Assembly: GCA_937922175.1 (NCBI GenBank) | Contig: CAKZUU010000206.1 | Span: 1-5,664, forward strand | DNA: 5,664 nt | Direction: 5' to 3' | Source: an uncultured Gemmataceae bacterium | GTDB lineage: Bacteria; Planctomycetota; Planctomycetia; Gemmatales; Gemmataceae | Shown here: positions 1 to 5,236 of the stretch, in pieces | Layout: every line of letters starts with the position of its first letter | Position numbering within the stretch: the stretch's first letter is position 1 | Position numbers and translations under genes: made by a program | Notes under the pieces: model-generated | What the model was told of the DNA's origin: nothing | The model's input: only the letters and a program-made list of their open reading frames with translations | Databases searched by the model: none

Positions 1-1467
1 AGTGACTTCGATTTTCGGCACACCGCGGGGCGCGGGCTGGATCCCATCGAGGTAGAAGCTGCCGATCTTTTTGTTGTCCGAGGCCATCGGCCGCTCGCCT
101 TGATACACCTGAATCTCCACCGTCGTCTGATTGTCGCTGGCGGTGGTGAAAATTTCGCTGGCGCGCTTTGGGATGGCCGTGTTCCGCGGGATCAGCGGCG
201 TCATTCGACCATGCAAGGTCTCGATGCCCAACGTCAACGGGGTGACGTCAATCAGCAAGAGATTGGATTGGCTACCCAGCAGCAGTTGCGCTCCTTGAAT
301 CGCGGCTCCGACGGCCACAACTTCGTCGGGATTGACACCGCGTTGCGGCTCCTTGCCGAAAATATCCTTGACGAGTCGCTGCACGGCCGGCATCCGCGTC
401 ATTCCACCGACCAGTACCACCTCATCGATATCCGAGGGCCGGTAGCCGGCATCTTTCAAGGCCTGCATCACGGGTCCCCGGCAACGCTCCAGGAGATGAT
501 CCGTCATCCTTTCCAGTTGTGACCGACTCAACGTCTTCTCCAAGTGCTTGGGCACGTTGTTGATCGAGGTGATGAAGGGCTGCCGGATCGTTGTCTCGGT
601 CACGCTCGAAAGTTCTTTCTTGGCTTGCTCTGCTGCCTCGCGCAACCGTTGCAGAGCCATCGGTTCTTTACGCAGGTCGAAGCCATTGTTTTCGCGGGCG
701 AATTCTTCCGCAAGCCAGTCGATGATCACCTTGTCGAAGTCATCACCACCCAAGTGCGTGTCGCCATTGGTCGACTTAACTTGGAAGACGCCGTCTTCAC
801 CGACATCCAAAATCGAAATGTCGAACGTTCCACCGCCGAGGTCGAAGACGGCGATTTTCGAGTCTTTCTTTTTGTCCAGGTGGTAGGCCAAAGCCGCCGC
901 CGTCGGCTCGTTGATGATTCTCATCCGTTGCTTGTTCTTCTTGCCGGTCTTGGGGTCTTCCAACTCCCAATCGGTCTCGAAGCCGGCGATCGCGGCAGCA
1001 TCGATCGTCGCTTGCCGTTGAGCATCGTTGAAATACGCTGGTACGGTAATGACGGCTTTTTTGACCGTTTGCCCCAGATACGCTTCCGCCGACTCCTTCA
1101 GGTGTCGAAGGATCATTGCGGAGATTTCCGGCGGAGTGTACTGCCGACCATCCACCTCGACTTTCACAAGATCTTGAGAACCGCCGACGATTTTGTAGGG
1201 GACGAGTTTCTCTTCTTGCTCGACTTCATAATGACGTCGACCCATGAAGCGTTTGATCGAGTAGATAGTGCGGGTGGGATTCGTGGCGGCCTGCCGTTTA
1301 GCCAAATCGCCCACTAGCCGCTCGCCTTTGTCCGTGAACGCGACGACACTGGGAACCAGCGGCCGATCGCTGGCCTTGTTCGGGATGACTTTGACTTGTG
1401 TTCCCTCCATGACGGCCGCGACGGAATTCGTTGTCCCAAGGTCAATGCCGATAATCTTTTCTGCCAT
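1..1467 (-). CDS. dnaK: Molecular chaperone DnaK (Hsp70), N-terminal 489 residues, cut by the window edge
   Basis: This is the cytoplasmic ATP-dependent Hsp70 chaperone, which folds and protects proteins together with J-proteins and GrpE. Reading the minus strand from ATG at 1467 gives 489 codons with no stop, running off the left edge. The nucleotide-binding domain is complete: phosphate-1 motif DLGTTNS (residues 9-15), ITVPAYFNDAQRQAT (140-154), RIINEPTAAALAY (183-195), phosphate-2 DLGGGTFD (209-216), NGDTHLGGDDFD (234-245) and VLVGGMTRMP (351-360). The interdomain linker LLLID (403-407) is followed by most of the beta substrate-binding domain, up to APRGVPKIEVT. The rest of that domain and the helical lid lie outside. 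A GGAG at 1477-1480 sits 9 nt before the ATG and supports the start. Compared with E. coli DnaK there are about 16 extra residues between AGF (161-163) and RIINEPT. The gene is divergent from pheA, and no grpE or hrcA lies just upstream. The identification is certain. Confidence 0.98.
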   Translation of the reverse strand, partial: MAEKIIGIDLGTTNSVAAVMEGTQVKVIPNKASDRPLVPSVVAFTDKGERLVGDLAKRQAATNPTRTIYSIKRFMGRRHYEVEQEEKLVPYKIVGGSQDLVKVEVDGRQYTPPEISAMILRHLKESAEAYLGQTVKKAVITVPAYFNDAQRQATIDAAAIAGFETDWELEDPKTGKKNKQRMRIINEPTAAALAYHLDKKKDSKIAVFDLGGGTFDISILDVGEDGVFQVKSTNGDTHLGGDDFDKVIIDWLAEEFARENNGFDLRKEPMALQRLREAAEQAKKELSSVTETTIRQPFITSINNVPKHLEKTLSRSQLERMTDHLLERCRGPVMQALKDAGYRPSDIDEVVLVGGMTRMPAVQRLVKDIFGKEPQRGVNPDEVVAVGAAIQGAQLLLGSQSNLLLIDVTPLTLGIETLHGRMTPLIPRNTAIPKRASEIFTTASDNQTTVEIQVYQGERPMASDNKKIGSFYLDGIQPAPRGVPKIEVT

Positions 1468-1537
1468 AATGTCCGACTCCGATCCCCCCAGGTTTGAGGA
1501 ACAGTTGGGGATGAAAAGCCTGTTCTCTCGGCGTATC

Positions 1538-1573
1538 AAAAAAGGATGGCAACAGCAATTCCAATGCCATCCT
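1538..1573 (-). terminator. Terminator-like hairpin in the dnaK leader
   Basis: On the minus strand the arm AGGATGGCA (1573-1565) pairs perfectly with TGCCATCCT (1551-1543) across a 13-nt loop. Six T residues follow at 1543-1538, the first of them being the last base of the stem. This is the form of an intrinsic terminator, although only 5 of the 9 pairs are G-C. It lies about 70 nt before the dnaK start codon in the direction of dnaK transcription, so it could act as a leader attenuator, or it could stop antisense transcripts entering from the pheA side. A 9-bp inverted repeat could also be a protein-binding site. The structure is visible in the sequence; the role is inferred. Confidence 0.5.
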
Positions 1574-1603
1574 GATCGACACGTCTCCAATTAATTTAAA
1601 ATC

Positions 1604-1626
1604 TTACCCAAATATAATTTAGGTAA
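1604..1626. promoter_or_regulatory. 23-bp imperfect palindrome, operator-like
   Basis: The left arm TTACCCAAAT (1604-1613) and right arm ATTTAGGTAA (1617-1626) are reverse complements apart from one position (1609 against 1621), around a 3-bp centre. The site lies in the A+T-rich core and overlaps the -10 of a candidate dnaK promoter (1611-1616) as well as a TATAAT on the plus strand (1613-1618). Its length and position suit a dimeric repressor acting on one or both divergent units. No family of regulator is recognised from the sequence. Confidence 0.4.
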
Positions 1627-1640
1627 TCCGTTACTGTCGG
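1611..1640 (-). promoter_or_regulatory. Candidate proximal dnaK promoter
   Basis: Read on the minus strand, CCGACA (1640-1635, four of six matches to TTGACA) is followed after 18 bp by TATATT (1616-1611, five of six matches to TATAAT). Transcription would begin near 1604 and give a dnaK leader of roughly 137 nt containing the hairpin at 1538-1573. The -10 lies inside the palindrome at 1604-1626, as expected for a repressor-controlled promoter. The region is A+T-rich, so chance matches are likely and the call is tentative. Confidence 0.35.
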
Positions 1641-1656
1641 CGTCATCGCCCACAGA

Positions 1657-1687
1657 AAGATATGCTGCCAATTCGGCAGCAGTTCAA
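1657..1687 (-). promoter_or_regulatory. Candidate distal dnaK promoter with a palindromic 19-bp spacer
   Basis: On the minus strand TTGAAC (1687-1682) and TATCTT (1662-1657) each match the sigma70 consensus at four of six positions and are 19 bp apart. The spacer is exactly the palindrome at 1663-1681, with 7-bp arms TGCTGCC and GGCAGCA around AATTC. A dyad filling an overlong 19-bp spacer is the arrangement used by MerR-family regulators, so this may be such a promoter. It may equally be a free-standing operator or a chance hairpin. No regulator gene is visible nearby. Confidence 0.25.
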
Positions 1688-1783
1688 AACGGACGTCGCT
1701 AAGTATGATGTCGTTGGCGGGCAAAGGATTCGGGCAGCTGGCAAGAGACGGTCGATTTCCGCAAATTCTCGCTGGAACAATTG

Positions 1784-1812
1784 TTGACGCCCGCTTGCGA
1801 CAACCGTACAGT
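1784..1812 (+). promoter_or_regulatory. Sigma70-like promoter for pheA
   Basis: TTGACG (1784-1789, five of six matches) is followed after an ideal 17-bp spacer by TACAGT (1807-1812, four of six matches). Transcription would start near 1819, giving a leader of about 40 nt with a ribosome binding site just before the pheA ATG at 1859. The promoter also argues against the in-frame TTG at 1781 as start, since that codon lies upstream of the expected transcript. Confidence 0.55.
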
Positions 1813-1843
1813 AGGGCAAAATCTGGCCCGACACTGGCTCTCG

Positions 1844-1849
1844 AGAAGG
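1844..1849 (+). promoter_or_regulatory. Ribosome binding site of pheA
   Basis: AGAAGG lies 9 nt before ATG 1859. It fixes that codon as the start, in preference to the in-frame TTG 26 codons upstream, whose extra residues do not resemble a chorismate mutase N-terminus. Confidence 0.65.
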
Positions 1850-1858
1850 CAACCTGCA

Positions 1859-2983
1859 ATGGCACGCAAGGCCGACGGTGGTTCGCAGTCCGCCCCTCGT
1901 TCGTCCGTCTCCCTCAATTCGTTACGGTCTCAAATTGACAAAATCGACTTGCAAATTCTCAAACTGGTCAATGACCGGGCACGATTGGCGGTCGAAATCG
2001 GAAAGATCAAGCAGGATCAAGCGGCCGACATTTTTGCACCGGCCCGCGAAGAAGAGGTGATTCAAAATCTTCTGACGCACAATCAGGGCCCCCTTGATCC
2101 CGCGACGATCCGTGCGATTTATCGGGAAATCATGAGCGGCTCACGTGCGTTGCAGCGCATGCTGAAGATCGCGTATCTGGGCGGCGAGTTCTCGTTCAGC
2201 CACCTGGCGGTCCTGGAGCGTTTCGGTCAAGCGTTTGAATCGCTGAGGGTGAACAGCATTTCGGCCGTATTTGAGGAAGTCAACAGTCGCCACGCCGATA
2301 TTGGTGTCGTCCCGTTGGAGAATTCGACGGATGGTCGCGTGGCGGATACGTTGGAGATGTTTATTCGTTTGCCGCACATCAAAATTGTCTCCGAGATTCG
2401 GCTACGGATCCACCATCATTTGCTCGCTAATTGCGACCAGCCGGAGATTCGGAGAGTGTACAGCAAAGGAAATGCGTTGAGCCAGTGCCGCAGTTGGCTG
2501 GCAAAGAATCTGCCCCACGCCGCTCAACACGAAGTGTCGAGTACGGCGGATGCGGCTCGATTAGCGCAGTCGGAACCTGGGGCGGCAGCGGTCGCGAGTC
2601 GACAGGCGGCGGTTCGCTACGGTTTGCGAATTCTCTTCGAGAATATCGAAGACTCACCCTACAACGAGACCCGCTTCGCGGTCATCGGGTCGCAGGCCGT
2701 TCCTCGGAGCGGGCATGACAAGACGGCCTTGATGTTCAAGGTCTCACACCAGCCTGGCTCGTTGGTCGATGCGTTGTCTTTGTTCAAGCAGAACAAGATC
2801 AATTTGACGTGGATCGAATCCTTCCCCGCTCGAACGCCGAAGATGGAGTACATCTTTTTCGTGGATTTTGAAGGGCATCACGAGGACCCCAAGGTGAAAA
2901 AGACCCTGGCGGCTCTCAGCGCCCAATGCGAGATGATGACCGTCCTCGGATCGTTCCCTGTCGCGCCCGTCTCGGGCGACTGA
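1859..2983 (+). CDS. pheA: Bifunctional chorismate mutase / prephenate dehydratase (P-protein)
   Basis: This 374-residue cytoplasmic enzyme converts chorismate to prephenate and then, with loss of water and CO2, to phenylpyruvate for phenylalanine. After about 18 variable residues comes an AroQ chorismate mutase domain (about 19-103). By alignment with E. coli it keeps R23, R40, K51, R63, E64, S95 and Q99; the position of E. coli Asp48 is Ala60. The prephenate dehydratase domain (about 104-280) has YLGGEFSFSH (106-115), VVPLENSTDG (150-159) and the catalytic Thr-Arg-Phe at 271-273. A C-terminal ACT domain (about 288-366) has PGSLVDAL (299-306) and ESFP (320-323), where the usual phenylalanine-binding motif is ESRP. 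The length is close to the roughly 386 residues of the E. coli protein. The start at 1859 is supported by AGAAGG and a promoter. The next genes encode DAHP synthase, which fits an aromatic-amino-acid cluster. Identity is secure; the effect of the ACT change is inferred. Confidence 0.96.
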   Translation: MARKADGGSQSAPRSSVSLNSLRSQIDKIDLQILKLVNDRARLAVEIGKIKQDQAADIFAPAREEEVIQNLLTHNQGPLDPATIRAIYREIMSGSRALQRMLKIAYLGGEFSFSHLAVLERFGQAFESLRVNSISAVFEEVNSRHADIGVVPLENSTDGRVADTLEMFIRLPHIKIVSEIRLRIHHHLLANCDQPEIRRVYSKGNALSQCRSWLAKNLPHAAQHEVSSTADAARLAQSEPGAAAVASRQAAVRYGLRILFENIEDSPYNETRFAVIGSQAVPRSGHDKTALMFKVSHQPGSLVDALSLFKQNKINLTWIESFPARTPKMEYIFFVDFEGHHEDPKVKKTLAALSAQCEMMTVLGSFPVAPVSGD

Positions 2984-3054
2984 AACACGCCGATACGTCA
3001 CCTTCCCCCGGGGCCGACCGTTGGGGCAACTCCACGGGAGCGTGAAGCTGATTC

Positions 3055-3095
3055 GGTCGCCGGCGGTTGTTCCCTCAGCGTCGGCGATTTTGTTG
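3055..3095 (+). terminator. Terminator- or attenuator-like hairpin between pheA and the DAHP synthase genes
   Basis: The arm GGTCGCCGGCG (3055-3065) can pair with CGTCGGCGATT (3079-3089) as 11 bp, three of them G-U, around a 13-nt loop. The sequence TTTTGTTG (3088-3095) follows directly. It lies about 70 nt after the pheA stop and about 60 nt before the first DAHP synthase start, on the coding strand. It could end the pheA transcript, or allow partial read-through so that the downstream genes are made at a different level. The T-run is interrupted, so termination may be incomplete. I found no convincing promoter between the hairpin and 3156, which favours partial read-through. Confidence 0.5.
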
Positions 3096-3155
3096 AATAT
3101 ATCGGGAAGTAGATCGAGGGATCACGCCACCCCGATTCAAACGAGAGACGACTCC

Positions 3156-4175
3156 ATGATTTTGGTTTTGAAACCTGACGCGACCGAAGAGCAGTTTGAG
3201 CACATTTTGGACCGCATTCGTGAATTGGGATTTACGCCCCACATCAGCCGGGGCCAACACCGTACGATCGTGGGGGCGATCGGAGATGAGAACATTCCCC
3301 ACGCGGAGGAGGTGTTTTGCAGTCTCGCGGGGGTGGAGCAAGTGCTGCGAGTGCAGAAGCCGTACAAGTTGGCCAGCCGAGAATTCCACCGTGCGGACAC
3401 CGTGGTGCAAGTGGGGGCGACAAAGATCGGCGGAGGGAGTCTGGGTCTGATTGCCGGCCCTTGCGCGGTGGAAAACTTCGAGTTCCTCGATGAAATTGCT
3501 CGCCGGGTCAAACAGGCGGGGGCGAACATCTTGCGGGGCGGCGCATTCAAACCTCGGACCAGCCCCTATTCGTTCCAAGGCTTGGGCGAAGAAGGATTGC
3601 GGATCCTGGCGGAAGTTGGGAAGAAGTATCAACTGCCGGTGGTCACCGAGGTGATGGACCCGCGGCAGGTCGGGACCGTGGTGCGCTATGCCGACATGCT
3701 GCAGATCGGTGCCCGCAATATGCAAAACTTCGATCTGCTGAAGGAAGTGGGGCAAGCGCGAAAGCCCGTCCTGCTTAAGCGCGGCATGAGTGCAACGGTC
3801 AAGGATTTGCTTATGTCCGCGGAATATATCTTGTCCTCGGGCAGTTCCGACGTCGTGCTATGTGAGCGGGGGGTCCGCAGCTTTGAGGATTCGACGCGCA
3901 ACATGCTCGACCTGGCGGCGGTTCCAAACTTGAAGGGCCTTTCTCATCTGCCTGTGATCGTCGATCCGAGTCACGCAACTGGCCGGCCGGACTTGATTCC
4001 CGCGATGGCCTGGGCCGCCGTGGCGGCTGGAGCCGACGGCGTGCATGTCGAAGTGCACTGTTGCCCGGAGAAGGCGCTTTCGGATGGGCCGCAGGCGCTC
4101 TTGCCCGATCAGTACGATAGCCTCATGGCCGGCTTGCGGCGTATCGCCGAAGCTGTCGGGAAAACCGTTCCCTAG
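3156..4175 (+). CDS. aroF: 3-deoxy-7-phosphoheptulonate (DAHP) synthase, type I-beta, copy 1
   Basis: This 339-residue enzyme condenses phosphoenolpyruvate with erythrose 4-phosphate, the first committed step of the shikimate pathway. Residues about 1-70 form a ferredoxin-like regulatory domain beginning MILVLKPDAT, and the rest is a TIM barrel. Barrel motifs include GPCAVE (101-106), GGAFKPRTSPYSFQG (128-142), QIGARNMQNF (183-192), LLKRG (206-210) and VDPSHATGRPDL (269-280). Metal ligands by analogy with the Thermotoga maritima enzyme are C103, H273, E299 and D310. The length is that of the Thermotoga-type enzyme. The start at ATG 3156 is chosen because the second copy begins with the same residues; longer in-frame starts upstream add sequence absent from the family. 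The ribosome site is weak (GAGAG at 3143-3147, 8 nt before the ATG). Copy 2 follows after 26 bp. The name aroF is used in its broad sense; aroG is sometimes applied to this type. Confidence 0.96.
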   Translation: MILVLKPDATEEQFEHILDRIRELGFTPHISRGQHRTIVGAIGDENIPHAEEVFCSLAGVEQVLRVQKPYKLASREFHRADTVVQVGATKIGGGSLGLIAGPCAVENFEFLDEIARRVKQAGANILRGGAFKPRTSPYSFQGLGEEGLRILAEVGKKYQLPVVTEVMDPRQVGTVVRYADMLQIGARNMQNFDLLKEVGQARKPVLLKRGMSATVKDLLMSAEYILSSGSSDVVLCERGVRSFEDSTRNMLDLAAVPNLKGLSHLPVIVDPSHATGRPDLIPAMAWAAVAAGADGVHVEVHCCPEKALSDGPQALLPDQYDSLMAGLRRIAEAVGKTVP

Positions 4176-4177
4176 GT

Positions 4178-4182
4178 GGAGG
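4178..4182 (+). promoter_or_regulatory. Distant Shine-Dalgarno before DAHP synthase copy 2
   Basis: A perfect GGAGG lies just after the stop of copy 1, but 19 nt before ATG 4202, much farther than the usual 5-10 nt. No in-frame start codon fits it better, and protein homology fixes 4202 as the start. Initiation may rely on coupling to the upstream gene or on a weakly SD-dependent mechanism. Confidence 0.4.
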
Positions 4183-4201
4183 CCGCTCGCGGGTTGCCCT
4201 A

Positions 4202-5218
4202 ATGATTCTCGTTCTCAGTCCAGACGCCACACCCGATCAGATCGAGCACATTCTCGAACACGTGCGCCAATCGGGTTTCACGCCCTTTCCAGTCAAGGGC
4301 GAGTTCCGGACGATCATCGGCGCGATTGGGGACGACACAAACCCGGCGGCTGAGTCGTTTCGTGTGCTGCCTGGGGTTGAGCAGGTCCTCATGATCCTGA
4401 AACCCTTCAAATTGGCCAGCCGCGAATTTCACAAGGCGGATTCGGTCATCGAGGTGGGACCGACGAAGATCGGGGGCGGTCATCTTGCCGTCATTGCGGG
4501 GCCGTGTGCCGTCGAAAACGAGGAGACCCTGGACAGCATCGCAGCGCGAGTGAAGCAAGCTGGTGCCAACATTCTGCGAGGTGGGGCCTTCAAACCTCGG
4601 ACTAGCCCCTACTCTTTTCAGGGGCTGGGAGAAGACGGGTTGCGACTGTTGCGCGCCGTGGGCGATCGGTATCAATTGCCCGTCGTGACCGAGGTGATGG
4701 ACACCCGACAAGTCGAATTGGTCAATCGCTACGCCGACATGCTTCAAATCGGCGCGCGAAATATGCAAAATTTTGAACTGCTAAAAGAAGTCGGCCAGAC
4801 GAACAAACCCGTGCTGCTCAAGCGGGGAATGAGCGCGACGGTCAAGGACCTACTTATGTCGGCAGAATACATTCTTGCCGGCGGGAACAACCAGGTCGTC
4901 TTGTGCGAGCGAGGAGTTCGGGGCTTCGAGGACTCGACGCGGAACATGCTCGATCTCGCCGCGGTGCCGAATATCAAAGGCCAGTCGCACCTGCCCGTGA
5001 TTGTGGATCCAAGCCATGCGACGGGTCGGCCTGACCTCATACCGCCGATGGCTCGGGCCGCGGTGGCCGCGGGCGCCGATGGCATCCATATCGAAGTTCA
5101 CACTTGTCCGGAAAAGGCCCTTTCCGATGGCCCCCAAGCGTTGCTCCCCGACCAGTTCGACGCGCTGATGCGAGACGTCCAGGGGCTCGCGAAGTTTTTC
5201 CACAAGGTTTTGTCCTGA
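4202..5218 (+). CDS. aroF: 3-deoxy-7-phosphoheptulonate (DAHP) synthase, type I-beta, copy 2
   Basis: This 338-residue protein is a paralogue of the preceding gene and should catalyse the same reaction. By my hand alignment about 257 of 339 positions are identical (roughly 76%): about 84% over the barrel up to residue 320, but only about 59% over the first 70 residues, with a one-residue gap near residue 52 and almost no identity in the last 17 residues. All motifs are intact: GPCAVE (100-105), KPRTSPYSFQG (131-141), QIGARNMQNF (182-191) and PSHATGRPDL (270-279). The inferred metal ligands C102, H272, E298 and D309 have the same numbers as in the Thermotoga maritima enzyme. Even where the proteins are identical, codons differ widely (13 of 20 codons in the block starting at 4559), so the duplication is old and not recently homogenised. 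Both copies look functional. The tpiA start follows after 18 bp. Confidence 0.96.
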   Translation: MILVLSPDATPDQIEHILEHVRQSGFTPFPVKGEFRTIIGAIGDDTNPAAESFRVLPGVEQVLMILKPFKLASREFHKADSVIEVGPTKIGGGHLAVIAGPCAVENEETLDSIAARVKQAGANILRGGAFKPRTSPYSFQGLGEDGLRLLRAVGDRYQLPVVTEVMDTRQVELVNRYADMLQIGARNMQNFELLKEVGQTNKPVLLKRGMSATVKDLLMSAEYILAGGNNQVVLCERGVRGFEDSTRNMLDLAAVPNIKGQSHLPVIVDPSHATGRPDLIPPMARAAVAAGADGIHIEVHTCPEKALSDGPQALLPDQFDALMRDVQGLAKFFHKVLS

Positions 5219-5236
5219 ACCGTCGGAGATCACGGC

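Larger units (their letters stand above)
1468..1858. other. Divergent dnaK/pheA intergenic control region
   Basis: These 391 bp separate two outward-facing genes and I see no convincing gene in them. Short open frames exist on both strands but have no recognisable protein character. The region has an A+T-rich core at about 1585-1627, unlike the G+C-rich flanks. From left to right it holds a hairpin with a T-run on the minus strand (1538-1573), a 23-bp imperfect palindrome (1604-1626), a 19-bp perfect-arm palindrome (1663-1681), and a sigma70-like promoter facing pheA (1784-1812). I found no copy of the CIRCE heat-shock operator (TTAGCACTC-N9-GAGTGCTAA). Confidence 0.85.

Noticed and set aside
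544..1317. Long open frame on the plus strand opposite dnaK
   Set aside because: It lies wholly antisense to an unmistakable dnaK coding sequence and its translation resembles no protein I know; it arises from codon bias in the dnaK frame.
1591..1618. Plus-strand promoter TTAATT-N16-TATAAT
   Set aside because: The -10 is perfect but the -35 matches only three of six in an A+T-rich stretch. It would give a leader of over 230 nt, and the TTGACG/TACAGT pair nearer pheA is a better candidate.
1468..1640. CIRCE (HrcA) operator upstream of dnaK
   Set aside because: Neither TTAGCACTC nor GAGTGCTAA is present; the inverted repeats that do occur have other sequences and spacings.
1596..1865. Minus-strand 89-codon open frame in the dnaK/pheA gap
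   Set aside because: It runs through the A+T-rich promoter region and overlaps the pheA start. The translation has no recognisable domain, and I saw no good ribosome site.
2964..2978. CGCCCG-TCT-CGGGCG hairpin at the 3' end of pheA
   Set aside because: It is a perfect 6-bp stem but lies inside the last codons and has no T-run after it; it is probably chance in G+C-rich coding sequence.
3021..3155. N-terminal extension of DAHP synthase copy 1 from the in-frame TTG at 3021
   Set aside because: The extra 45 residues are absent from copy 2 and from the family, and they would cover the hairpin at 3055-3095. ATG 3156 gives the family-typical start.
3075..3755. Long minus-strand open frame opposite DAHP synthase copy 1
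   Set aside because: It is antisense to a clear gene, and the same kind of mirror frame appears opposite copy 2 (4199-4768), as expected from two similar genes with similar codon use.
3156..5218. Recent gene conversion between the two DAHP synthase genes
   Set aside because: Protein-identical blocks still carry many silent differences (13 of 20 codons in one block compared), so no recently homogenised tract is visible.
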